Shown here: piece by piece, positions 11,501 through 22,684 of the stretch | How positions within the stretch are numbered: position 1 is the first letter of the stretch | Layout: each line of letters starts with the position of its first letter | Origin: Torymus aiolomorphi | Lineage: Eukaryota; Arthropoda; Insecta; Hymenoptera; Torymidae | Assembly: GCA_036365515.1 (NCBI GenBank) | Contig: CM070873.1 | Location: forward strand, 264,486,575 to 264,550,574 | Length of the DNA: 64,000 nucleotides | Direction: 5' to 3' | Translations under genes and position numbers: made by a program | The notes under the pieces: generated by a model | What the model saw: only the letters and a program-made list of their open reading frames with translations | Told to the model about the DNA's origin: nothing | Databases searched by the model: none

Positions 11501-13634
11501 CTAGATAAAATGCACAGTTTTATTGTTGATTATGAAATTAGAAAAAAGTTATGATTACAAATGATCGACGTAGAGTGAAGACATTTTATTCAAGAAGCAA
11601 AGAAAAGAGGAATAAGTGAGGAAAGGAAAGCTGGAGAGGGGAGAGGAAGGGAGAGAAAGGGGGTTGAGCAAACCATCGAACAAGGGGTCGGCACCGAAAG
11701 CATTACGGAAGGTGTTTGGAGTTTCCCCTAGTGGTTCGAGGGGCAATGACCGACCTTGACTACCTAGTGGCATTACGTTCGATATAAGATCCACGTGCCC
11801 CCTCGTGCTCTTGACCACTTTCGGGTTCTTTTTTCATCTATCTACGTGTTCATACATCTTTTCTTACTTCTTCATCACATTGGTTATTATATATTCTGTT
11901 AATTATACATTTTATTTATTAACTTAAACATTTATTTTTTTAAGCTTTCCCGTGTTACTGGAATTAATTATTTCAATTTAAAACTTTTTTAAAACTTCTA
12001 AACGATTGGTTTATTATAGTGAAAACTCTAAATCTCTTTAAATTAAAAAATATATGTTCATTTAGATTTTAGCTAATTTTATTTAGTTTTTGTATTAATT
12101 TTTATATAAAGTTATATAATACTTATAAATTATTTTTAAGAAAATGTGAGTAACTCTGGAAATATACGATTGACTATTCAGGTCATTAAATATTTAAATA
12201 TTTAAACATTTAAGGTTATGTGATACCCACACTATTACTCAATTCTGAGTTCCCGTTTTTCTCCTTCAATTTTAAACTTTTTGAAAAAACTCTTTGACAC
12301 ATTTTAAGTTTAATAAAGAACTATAACGTATCAAAGAGTTTTTTCCTTAAAATTAAAAATTGAATGAGAAAAACGGGAACCAAATTTTAAGTAATAGGGT
12401 ATCACATCACCTTAAATGGGATCGAAAAATATAAATGCAAATATTAAAAGACATGTATTTACATATCCAGTATATCTTAGTTTGTGCGACACGGTTTTTC
12501 GTTTCCCTTAAATTCTCTTTTTCTTTCACTTTATTTTTCCGTATAAGAGTTCAGGGTTTTGCGTGGTGGTGACGTAATATACAGAGGGCTGGAAAGGTCG
12601 TTGATACAGAGAACTTAATATAAGTAGCGTTGGCTCAGTGATGCCAACCACCGACCTTGAAGACCAACGCTTTTATCGATTGCTGAGCGCGCACGTGTAG
12701 CTTTTCTTTTTTTCTTCCCCTCCTCCTTACTTGACAAGCTTTTTCGGAGCTCAACTCAATCCTACCTCAGATCTATATGCTGCTTTTCCTATACGCTATT
12801 TTTCTGACGTTTCTCAACATTAGCCGAGATTTCATAAGCGGGCGTTGACCTTTTCTTTTCTGAACTTTCTCTCTCTCCTTCTATCTCACCCTCTACATCC
12901 TAACACCCTAACAATTTTTTTTCAAGTTCTAATTTTATTGCACTATTTAAAAATTGGTGCATTTTTCTGCAGTTATTAAGGTGTTTGAAATTTCGAACGT
13001 TCATAGTGAACGAAAGATTTTTGCCATGTTCAGATTTAGCCGAATTTGGCTACTTAATATATTTAAAAAATGATAATAACTGTATCTCTTCACTTCTCAC
13101 TCTTGCAGACACGACCAAATCCACTACGACGAATTCTAACGAAAATTAGAAACTTTAAGCTAATATTTCGTTCATTATGAACGTTCGGAATTTCAAATAC
13201 GTAGTTATTAAATGTTAATGCTCTTTTTAGTAATATTTTGTAAAGCTTCTTGTGGATGTGAAAACCTTTTTTTGCTCATATAAGAATATTTTATAAGATT
13301 ATTGGCTTACCGGTTGCTGATTTATTGGTTTATTCCATAAAATTATAAACTTCTTAAAATATTTTATATCGTAAATTTTAAGTGTATAAATACAAAAATA
13401 TAAAATGTATTGAAAATTCAATAAAACTAAAAATGATTTTATAATAACATAATAAAGATTAGCATTTCTTTATGGGTTACAGGATGTTCAATAAGAGTTG
13501 CAGACCCTAATTCGGATGGTAATCATAAAATAATCGTCAAGGAAAGAAATCGGAAAACGGAAACCTTGGAAAGACATGTGCCACAATTATTATTGAGGGG
13601 TGAGCAAGTTGCCTTTATCGTCAAAATAGACTAA
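5419..13634 (+). CDS. LSM11: U7 snRNP Sm-like protein LSm11 (partial, three 3' coding exons)
   Basis: LSm11 replaces SmD2 in the U7 snRNP ring, which with FLASH directs 3' end cleavage of replication-dependent histone pre-mRNAs in the nucleus. Coding exons seen are 5419-5549, 7241-7379 and 13483-13634, all with AG/GT borders and compatible phases (2 nt carried in, then phase 0, then phase 1). The joined product reads from MQKMFGPLAVLYNY through the Sm1 motif RGHVEAYIAAFDRHWNLAL to the Sm2 motif HVPQLLLRGEQV, and stops at TAA 13632-13634. The Sm1-Sm2 linker is short (about 40 residues), much shorter than the vertebrate linker. The 5' exon with the start codon and FLASH-binding part was not found. 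Introns hold several mobile elements. The coordinates given are the span, not a continuous ORF. Confidence 0.85.
5689..5892 (+). repeat. CCATACCC/GGGAGGTAAAGAGTTGGC hairpin repeat, copy 1
   Basis: Two back-to-back inverted pairs. The first is GGGAGGTAAAGAGTTGGCC / GGCCAACTCTTTATCTCCC, flanked by GTATATTACG and TACGTAATATAC. The second is TTCACCATACCCGGGCCGAA / TTCGGCCAGGGTATGGTGAA. The same modules occur, reordered, at 17683-17953 and 33927-34113. The element is non-coding and looks like a structured MITE family. Confidence 0.75.
5892..6103 (-). other. Coding-like fragment of unknown origin
   Basis: Immediately beside the CCATACCC hairpin is a ~180-bp stretch that is richer in GC than the surrounding intron and open on both strands. 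The minus frame reads VMNPGKTVTSPLTLIPG... and continues into the repeat; the plus frame reads ...RLTFVAMETNAPLAPIERIG. I recognise neither. It could be a gene fragment carried by the repeat or simply its unique interior. No splice sites support it as an exon. Confidence 0.25.
7241..7379 (+). CDS. LSM11: LSM11 coding exon with Sm1 motif
   Basis: Acceptor CGTCTTATAG, donor G|GTAAGT. It encodes VYTRNETG, RGHVEAYIAAFDRHWNLAL and EDCLETWSRKVKRKAPAL plus one base of the next codon. The GHV...FD(R/K)HWN pattern is the LSm11 form of the Sm1 motif, including the conserved Gly and Asp. This exon is the strongest single piece of evidence for the gene. Confidence 0.88.
8123..9290 (-). repeat. Tandem-bearing dispersed repeat, copy 1
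   Basis: The left end has ACTAGGAGGGCC...GGCCCCCCT and GGCACGACCGCTACT. The right end has CTCTCCCGAGTAGCGGTCGT, so the GCGGTCGT motif is inverted at the two ends. Between them are degenerate tandem units (GTTAAAAATCG at 8486 and again 175 bp later, with an earlier, shorter-spaced unit). Related copies lie at 48935-49865 and 54307-54970 in the opposite orientation. It has no ORF. Confidence 0.65.
9430..9620 (+). mobile_element. Fragment of the TTAA foldback family
   Basis: It shares TAGATATAA, GGTTTTGA, a (A/C)(C/T)CTCCC motif and ATGAGACCTTACAAATTAAAA with the centre-right part of the element at 16929-17595. Both termini are missing. It is degenerate and non-coding. Confidence 0.5.
11570..11835. 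other. GC-richer patch in LSM11 intron
   Basis: A purine-rich then mixed segment containing GACCGACCTTGACTACC. The motif ACCGACCTTGA recurs at about 12650. A minus-strand frame is open for 87 codons, but the translation is low-complexity Ser/Pro/Leu. It could be a decayed element or an intronic regulatory stretch; I cannot assign it. Confidence 0.25.
12210..12415. mobile_element. TTAA-flanked MITE, GGTTATGTGATACCC terminal type
   Basis: TTAA at 12210-12213 and 12412-12415 bound a 198-bp element. The terminal repeats start GGTTATGTGATACCC on the left and GGTGATGTGATACCC on the right (reverse complement). Pairing continues imperfectly through GTTCCCGTTTTTCTC for about 60 bp. A TTAA duplication is the signature of piggyBac-type integration. 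It is non-autonomous and sits in the LSM11 intron. Confidence 0.75.
13483..13634 (+). CDS. LSM11: LSM11 terminal coding exon with Sm2 motif
   Basis: It follows a TTATGGGTTACAG acceptor. The first two bases complete a Gly codon with the G from the previous exon. It encodes CSIRVADPNSDGNHK, a basic stretch VKERNRKTETLE, and the Sm2 motif HVPQLLLRGEQVAF, ending VKID and TAA. The Sm2 block matches the carboxyl end of LSm11 proteins, whose vertebrate form has a HxNQ..IRGENV pattern. Confidence 0.85.
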
Positions 13635-13938
13635 GGAAGTTCTCATTGGCAATTGCTGGTACTAAACAAACTTTTAGAAATTAATTTTAAAAATAGTTCT
13701 GCGTAATTATAATATATACTTAATTTTAATTGTTTAGGTTAAAATATTTAATATTTGTTCTCAAAGAAAAATAAATGATTTGTATAAGTATGGTTTTTAA
13801 ACAATTCAAAGTACAAGATAAAAGTAATGCACCTGAGAAAACGCAAATAGTCGCTTCGATTTCAGAATCCATAGAAACAATGATTTCATAAAGCATGTTG
13901 TATGACAAGTTTAAACCATTTCTCTATTAAAGTTTTCT

Positions 13939-14160
13939 CTCTCTAAATAAAATTCAGTGAAAAATCACTATTTTAGAGTGTAACGTCGGGCACTGTCGAA
14001 ATAGTGCATATTCACTCTGAAATAGAGTATATACACTACTAAACAGTGGATACACTGATAATTCAGTGTATATACACTGTTTCGGAGTGCATATGCACTA
14101 TTTCGACAGTGTCCGACACACTCTAAAATAGTGATTTTTCACTGAATTTAATTTAGAGAG
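13939..14160. mobile_element. Foldback MITE with CTCTCTAAAT termini
   Basis: A ~222-bp nearly complete palindrome. The ends are CTCTCTAAATAAAATTCAGT and its complement ACTGAATTTAATTTAGAG. The interior is built from alternating CACT/AGTG motifs such as CAGTGTATATACACTG and GTGCATATGCAC. It lies about 300 bp after the LSM11 stop. I found no clear target-site duplication. Confidence 0.7.
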
Positions 14161-15180
14161 TTCATTGCCCCTAAAATAGTAAAATAAAAGTGATAAAATA
14201 TAATGAAACAGTGTTAAGCAAGATGATAAGCATATTGAATGGAAGGGAAGAATAAATCTGATTGCGTTGAAGGTTCTATTGTAAAGTATATAGAATCGAT
14301 CTTTTGCTATGCAGAATTGTTGAATTTTTTGTGAACTTTTTACTTCGCACAGAGTGCATCGGATCGCTTGGTGAAAGCAGCAGAGTAGCAAAGCAACAGT
14401 ATTAGAAGAAGGAGGCAGTTGGAGTCAGCTCGTGGGCCCTCTCACTTTCGCTTGAACCAAGCGGAGAAAGTTCTCTCCTCTTTCCATCTTTCTCTATAGT
14501 TAGTTAGCGTGCCTCTCAATAGCCACAGGGGTTAATGTACTCGTGCAACTAACCTTACTTCTTGTAAATTTTCCGCAAAACGCTAAAATGCTCTTTTCAG
14601 ATAATTGCATCAATTCACTTTTCTTTTTATCCCCGAATATTACGCAATTTTCATTAATACATTTAGTCATTTATTTTCGTATTTCATTTTTTCACTTGCC
14701 CTATCATTTTTATTAATAAATAATATCACTCGGTCACTCGAAGCTGAAGTAAATCTCGATAGATACCTATGTGGGTCACAGTCAGATCTTGTGAATTTTT
14801 AAAACCTAAAATAATTCTCTAATTCTATTAGTCAAGTACTTATCAGAACTTATCATTTACTCATCAGAATTTGCACCTTCAATTACTCTATTTTGCAACT
14901 TTAACTTTATTCTAGTTATCTGAAGATAGTATTAAAAGGAATCACAGACGTAGAAAAATGGCAAGAGTGTATGAACTCACATATGGGCCCCAAAGCCTAC
15001 ATGACTGTTTTACGAAAATACTCATTTGATCTTGAAAATTCTTTGAAATGCTTGCATAAAAGAAGCAAAAAATAGAGCTTCCCCAAAGAAGTTGCAGTAA
15101 TTTTGTAAGCTTATATTGAATTGCGCCGACAATCGAAAGAGTAAGGGCTGGGATAACATTAGTAAAAAGGAAAGGATTGC
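14161..15180. other. Intergenic DNA downstream of LSM11
   Basis: AT-rich, with a small GC-richer patch at 14395-14520. Short frames are open on both strands but show no family resemblance. Nothing can be called. Confidence 0.4.
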
Positions 15181-15184
15181 ACTG

Positions 15185-15560
15185 TTTGACTAGGCATTAG
15201 ATGCACGCACATAGCGTTCTATAGTTTGCGGAATAAAAGATCGCAAATAAAGATCCTCAGTGAGAAAGACAGTAGAGAGGCAGGCGAGTTCGTCCACGGA
15301 CATTGCACGAGCTTGAGCGGAAAAAAGAATAAAGACCAATGCGAGTCTGCAGGCTCTCTTCCTATCGCTGTCCCACTCTTCATTCATCTCCTACTCTTTC
15401 TTCTTATTCTTGCTCACCTCGGTCGGAGCGAGCTCGCACGCTTCTACAAAATACTCGCTATAATAAGCTTGACTCATGTGGGGCCTTCAAAGCAAACGAG
15501 CGCCTTGATTCTTGTGCGTGCCCCGGGCAAGGCAAAGATCCCCATCATGTCTTCCCCACC
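15185..15560. other. GC-richer segment, open in two plus frames, unassigned
   Basis: Two overlapping plus-strand frames stay open (152 and 82 codons), as does a minus frame. Simultaneous openness in overlapping frames suggests composition rather than coding. The translations (for instance HLLLFLLILAHLG) resemble no family I know. It may be a non-coding exon or promoter-proximal sequence. Confidence 0.2.
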
Positions 15561-16079
15561 CCTCACGCCCTCACACTTATTCAATAATCTATCACAACTA
15601 TTTTTTTCGTATATCCTCCTCAACATTGCTATTAGTGATTTTCTGCAATTTTCTACTTTTTCTTATTATTCCTCTTATCTTTAAAACTTTAAACAACGAC
15701 TGATGGAACTATTAAAGTTATCAATATATTGTTTTTTCTACAGACAAATCAATGATTATACAAGTCTGATAAATTTTACACCAAAGTACTAAGTCCTTTT
15801 ATTGAGAAAGACAATTATTGCACTACCGACTTATACTATCCGATTTTTCCTTTTTCTTATTGTATCAACTTTTAACGCGCAGATGAGCAGTATATGGCTA
15901 TAAATACGCAGAGAAAGAAATGTTGTAGTGATGGTTAAAAAGTAAATTCAGTGAAAGGCAAATGAGGTAGACATAAAGATAATTTTGGAAGCAGGTTGAC
16001 ACGAGGATGAAAATTAATGAAAATAAAAAGCAGATATTTGAATGCATTACATAGATGATTTGACGAGTATCGGTGAGTA

Positions 16080-16260
16080 ACGCCAAGTGGCCTTCTGCGG
16101 CCTTCCGCGGCCTGCTCAGCGTAGCCTTCCGCTATTGCGCGCCGAGTGACGTCGAACTTCTATGCCAAGTGCATGCGAGTGCCGTCTTGCGTCACGCAAC
16201 AAACGTCCCGCCGCGCTCGTTTCGCGTTTCTCTCTTCTCGTTCCTCAGTTACCCTTACTA
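16080..16260. promoter_or_regulatory. Small GC/CpG-rich island
   Basis: A sharp jump in CpG density (GGCCTTCCGCGGCCTGC, CGCGCCGAGTGACGTCG) within AT-rich DNA. It includes a GTGACGTCG CRE-like site at about 16145. It could be a promoter or first exon, but no coding exon follows that I can recognise. Confidence 0.3.
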
Positions 16261-16924
16261 ATAAAAAATTGAGAGCTTAAAATTTAATTGCCATATTCAA
16301 AACTCGCCTTCTCATATAGCCCACTAACCCCATACCCGCACCATGCCTTCTTCCTCTCTTCTGCCCAATAGCGAAAACTCAACAGTTTATTATGTACGGA
16401 AAAATATTCATTTTACATTTGCTGATAGTTACTTATTTTTAGAAATAAGACACATTCACATATAATTTTGACATCGCTTTTAAAAATTATTTCAATATCA
16501 ATGTTTTAAAGACGATAAAATTAGCAGTATGAATGAAGTACTAAAATAGATTGTTTTTCAAACTCTCACTATCCAATCTGAGCATATCGAACTTTCAAAA
16601 ATAAGCTTACGCTATGATCAATGCTACTGTAATAATTGTTTTATTTAAATTAATCACCGGCTCGTGAAATATTTAATTTTTTTAGTCTGCACATTGTCAA
16701 AAAGTTAAGCCTTTATAAATTTTTGTCGAATTCAAAATGGATTTTTTTTTCACGAAACGTAGCACTAGTTACGATTTGGTTCTTATTTACAGTAAAATTC
16801 AATTGATTCTCAAAATAAAACGACAAAGTATAAGGTACTCTGAACATATTTTTACAAAAGCTTCAGTAGTTCCTCAAACATATCTAAATAATTTTTATAA
16901 TATTTGATAAACACGAACAAGCTA

Positions 16925-17599
16925 TTAAGGTGGCTTCAACGGTCTAGTAGATTTAAAGCCATGAGAAATTTACAATGATTTGTTTACACACTCCAATCTG
17001 AAAACTGATATAAGAGAAAAAAAGGTTCTTAACATAACCAAACAAATTTTTGTTAGCAAATTTCCAATGCTGCAAAAGTAGATTTTGCAAATTAAAAAAA
17101 ATTCAATAAAAAATACTAATCTTTTTGTTTTTCATTCAATTTTGATTTGGAAGGTCTCATTTTATTTTTTGTTTAGTTTCAGGGGGAGGTACCGATATAA
17201 AAATTCGAAAATTTTCAAAACCTGTAAAGTTATATCCAATTGTTTCTAATAGTTTATAAAATTCATGGACAAATCTAATTGGATATAACTTTGCCGGTTT
17301 TGAAAATTTTCCAATGTTTATATCGGTATCTCCCTTTGAAACTAAACAAGAAATAATTAAATGAGACCTTCCAAATAAAAATTGAATAAAAAACAAAAAA
17401 GATTAGTATTTTTTATTGAATTTCTTTTGAATTTGCAAAATCTACTTTTGCGGCATTGGAAATTTGCTAACAAAAACTAGTTTGGTTATGTTATGAACCT
17501 TTTTTCTGTTATATCAGTTTTCAGATTGGAATGTGTAAACAAATCATTGTAAAAAATTTTCATAGCTTTAGATTTACTAGACCGCTGAAGCAACCTTAA
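16925..17599. mobile_element. TTAA-flanked foldback element, GGTGGCTTCAACGG type
   Basis: A 667-bp near-complete palindrome bounded by TTAA at 16925-16928 and 17596-17599. The termini are GGTGGCTTCAACGGTCTAGT and, from the right, GGTTGCTTCAGCGGTCTAGT. Both arms carry GGAATGTGTAAACAAATCAT or its complement, AAGTAGATTTTGCAAATT, ATGAGACCTTCCAAAT and the central CCGATATAAAAATT. There is no ORF beyond short frames. Truncated relatives lie at 4025-4431 and 9430-9620. Confidence 0.8.
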
Positions 17600-17682
17600 T
17601 GACTCTTCATAGATTATATACTGTATGAAGTACCCTTAGGAGGATATCATTATCAAGCCATTATTGTAAAAAGTAATAAAAA

Positions 17683-17953
17683 AATAGTATATGCACCTAG
17701 GGAGTAAAGTAGCAACTCGCGGGTATTAGCAGCCCTCATTACTCCCGAGTGCAATATACAACTTTTCACCATACCCTGGCCGAAAGTACCACTTTTGCTC
17801 CCGGCTCAGAAACGCGAATATTTTCGGCCCGGGTATGGCGAAAAATCATATACGCAACATGGGGATAAAGAGGGCCACCCCAGAGCACGTGAAAATTGCC
17901 ATCCGAGCCGAAGGCTCGTTGGATTGGCCAACTCTTTACCTCCCTAGTTACTA
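17683..17953 (+). repeat. CCATACCC/GGGAGGTAAAGAGTTGGC hairpin repeat, copy 2
   Basis: It contains TTTTCACCATACCCTGGCCG / CGGCCCGGGTATGGCGAAAA around a loop with GCTCAGAAACGCGAATA, followed by GGATAAAGAGGGCC and CCAACTCTTTACCTCCCTAG. It is the longest of the three copies, with an extra CCGAGCCGAAGGCTCGTTGG insertion between the modules. Confidence 0.7.
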
Positions 17954-17989
17954 ATCCCTGATTTCAGGGTCGAAAACACTACATATAAC

Positions 17990-18245
17990 CTGTCTTCTAG
18001 AAACTGAAACGCCTATGCTCGTTTGTTTACTTTTTTCTCGACTTGTGTCGCCCGCGAGGGATTTGCGGCCCGAGCGAAGCGAGGGCAACAACATGCAGGC
18101 GGCGCTAGCCAGGAAGAAAGTAGAGAAACGCGTATGTACGTGGCAGTTTCTAGGAGGGAGCATATGTGGTGTTTTATTCGTTTTATTGTAGTCAGGGAAT
18201 ATAAACACAATACTTTACGCCAGGGTATGCTAAAAAATAATTGAT
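17990..18245. repeat. CpG-rich tract adjoining hairpin repeat copy 2
   Basis: It contains CGCCCGCGAGGGATTTGCGG and GGCCCGAGCGAAGCGAGGGC, and ends near 18240 with CGCCAGGGTATGCTAAAAAA. That ending resembles the CAGGGTATGGTGAAAAA terminus of the CCATACCC family, so this is probably more of the same composite element. Overlapping open frames on both strands here look compositional. Confidence 0.4.
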
Positions 18246-18537
18246 AACTCTGTTACCAACATCTTACTATTTTTTATGTATCTTTTTCATTTTCAAATTT
18301 TCAACAACCATCTTTGTCATTAAATTTAGTGTTTTCTAACTTATTCTGAATATATAATAAGATTAAACTCGTTAAGATAAGCTAAAAATTTAATTAAAAT
18401 AATCAAAAATGATGTAGGCTCTGCAATTGCTTCAACATCATCTTAAGATTGTATCGGCTATATAATCCACGTCAAAAGTTAGTCCATTACTTAAAATATC
18501 CAATAATTTACTATCAACGCTTTTTTACTTATTTTGG

Positions 18538-19006
18538 TTAAACCTTCAAAACCGAAAATCGAACGAAAATTTTGGAAGTATTTCGACTTTTAAAATAATG
18601 TCTTAATACATTTTTTATTTCATTCCAAATAATGCCGCATCTTCAAATTTTATTTAATTCTATTTTTTTTGGTCTTATATTCTTCAAAGAAGAATTCCTA
18701 ACAGATCGCGGAACTTAGAAATAAAATAAAAACTTAGGTTTTTCAAAAAGAATTCACTTTTTAAATTAACAATACTTTTGAAAATGGTTAATTATTTGAA
18801 ACAGAAAAAATATTTTATACTTCTGAGTTCCGCGATCTATTAGGAATTCTTCTCCGAACAATATAAGACCAAAAAAATAAGAATTAAATAAAATTTGAAG
18901 ATGCGGCATTATTTGGAATGAAATAAAAAATGTATTAAGACATATGATTTTTAAAAATCGAAGTACTTCAAAAATTTTCGTCCAATTTTCGGTTTTGAGG
19001 GCTTAA
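18538..19006. mobile_element. TTAA-flanked foldback element, YCTTCAAAACCGAAAAT type
   Basis: A 461-bp palindrome between TTAA at 18538-18541 and 19003-19006. Left end ACCTTCAAAACCGAAAAT; right end (reverse complement) GCCCTCAAAACCGAAAAT. Arms of about 190 bp pair through TCTTAATACATTTTTTATTT, AATAATGCCGCATCTTCAAA and GAATTCCTAACAGATCGCGG. The spacer is AT-rich. Terminal bases differ from the other TTAA elements, so it is a separate family. Confidence 0.65.
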
Positions 19007-19009
19007 ACT

Positions 19010-21235
19010 CGTTGTCTGGTGTATTTTTATAAACATCTTAAACAAAAAGTGATAAATACGGTTTGATAATTAATTATTGATAATCTTTAGTAATGCTGAT
19101 TCGCGCTTGGATCGTATAGCCAATACAACCTTAACGGAAAATGTATTTCTATTTCCAAAAGAGAACGAAATAAGAAAAGTTTCTTAATATGACCTTTTAA
19201 TATTAAAAGAAAATACCTATAAGAACAAATCTTAAATTTAGTCATGGTATTCCATTTACGTGCACATATGAAATAACTTCTTCCTGTTATTAAAAAGTAA
19301 TGTTCAACATTCAAATACGTTGATGAGCCAATGCGTCAATAATATAAAGCAATGGAGTTCATTTTTATTTTGTAATGTTTGGTAAACTCCAAATCTTTTA
19401 ATTTCACAATTCCACAATAAAGTTGAATGATTTTCCATTTTAATTTTCTTAAATTTGTTCATATTGTAAGCGCTTGGATACCCAAGACGTGGAGAATAGA
19501 TACACATAAAAAATATAATGTAATATATAAATTTTTTTTTACGTTTATACTTTTTTGTTGCCTAAACTGTCAGCCATCTACTGTTACAAGGAAGTATTTT
19601 TGGTAAGACATTTTGTTTAAAAGAGTATGCAATGCATTATACAAACTGCGATGTTTATTCTCGGGACGAAAGGCGACAAATTTCTTTAACGATATAAATT
19701 TACGGAGTAGTTGCGTAAAATCATTCGTGACCTTGTCTTCTGTTTTATGTATAGTATTACTGTCATGTACCAAAGTTAAGGTCTCCATGCTTGTTTAGTC
19801 ACTTAGAATCAAATGCAATGAACCGTATACATGTTCAATGTCAGAAAATACTTCATAATTTTAAATATCATTTGTTTAAAATTGTATATAACACCTACAA
19901 AATATATTATAATAATATCAAATCATTACTCTTCCAAATAGTTATTAGGGATTTCAAAATAAGAAATTTGTTTTCGATATTTTTGAAAGTAAAATTTATT
20001 TTCATAAAATTTTTCGAATTAAAAAATAGAGTACTGAAACTTACTAAAAAGGGTTGATTTCATAAAAAGATAAACTAACATACACATCGAAAAAAATAAG
20101 AATAAAACGATTTAGGTGGCATCTCAACATTTTAAAGAATAAGAACATATATAACTAATCCTTGATGAGAAACGAGGAACAAGTCCATGACCGGCTTTAT
20201 CCAGAGTGACACCTCCTTCTCCTTTCCTTATGTATTCCCTTCCTAATCATTCTATCTGTTAATCAAATGTACTTGTATCAAATAACCTTTAAAAAGAATA
20301 ATCAAAAGGAAACCTTACAAAACCCTTTTGATCGTTGTCGCCAATTCAAGGTTAGGAAAGGACCTTTAATAGAGATGAATCAAGGACACAAATCACCTAG
20401 CAAGTTTTCAGGGTGAATGTGCGAAATTATAAGCCACATAATGGATTGTAAACTACCTTTAAAATATAATTACTGCATCCTCATAAATTTTACATTTATT
20501 CGACACATGCAAAGATAAAATGTTTTAATATATTAAAGAATCACGTATTTCTAAAAAGTTATTTTTGTTTCACTCGATAATGAAACAAATTTTGTAAAAT
20601 TTGACTATTTTTTAAAAACGACGAAAAAATTACTTGCATCATTTTTGCAATTTACTGTTTACAGTTTAATGGAATCAGCTGGAATCTAGAAAAGAAAATG
20701 TATGTAAAGTGGGATTTTAATATAATTTATAAATTTAAAGATTGAAATATTTTTTCCAACTATTCTATCTTTAAACTTAACTTAAAAGTTAAACTTTAAA
20801 CTTAACTTAACTTAAAAGTTAAAACTTAACTTCTGTAAAATAAGTTAATTTTGCATATTTATATGCATAGTCAACCCTGTTTAGTTTAAAAAAAATACAG
20901 AAATGTTATTTCCAGTCATAATGTCTTTGGAAGAAAACTCAAAAGTTTTTCATTTTTCGATTTTCTGTCTGTTGCAGTAAAAATCTTTCTACTATATGTA
21001 CAAATGAAAAATACAATTTATTTTTACATAATGTTTTCCAACGATATCTAGTAAAGAAATAACAAAAAAAGAGTAAATATAATATCTGCTTTCTCAAGGG
21101 TATTTTTACATTTTTTCAATAAAAATACAGCTAATATTGGTAAAAATACTAAATAATAAAGATTGGATGGATTTGGCCCTCGGTCCGAGACTGAGCGAAG
21201 GCCGCCACGTAACAGCTAACATAGTCAAGCAAATG
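19010..21235. other. AT-rich intergenic DNA, no gene seen
   Basis: Low-complexity A/T sequence with short random frames. One patch at 20770-20835 is a short tandem array of CTTAACTTAAAAGTTAAA-like units. A slightly GC-richer stretch at 20160-20420 has no coding features. Confidence 0.45.
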
Positions 21236-21249
21236 AGAAACAGTGAGAA

Positions 21250-22684
<1,435 letters not shown>

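Larger units (their letters stand above)
7380..13482 (+). other. 6.1-kb LSM11 intron filled with mobile elements
   Basis: The donor GGTAAGTTAT and acceptor TGGGTTACAG join in phase and make a Gly codon. Inside lie a tandem-bearing repeat (8123-9290), a fragment of the TTAA foldback family (9430-9620) and a TTAA-flanked MITE (12214-12411). The remaining AT-rich sequence, about 9.7-11.5 kb, shows nothing recognisable. A mildly GC-rich patch at 12540-12740 contains GGTGACGTAAT. Confidence 0.65.

Noticed and set aside
15226..15684. 152-codon frame as a membrane protein
   Set aside because: Hydrophobic stretches arise from pyrimidine-rich DNA; a second frame is equally open and no family is recognised.
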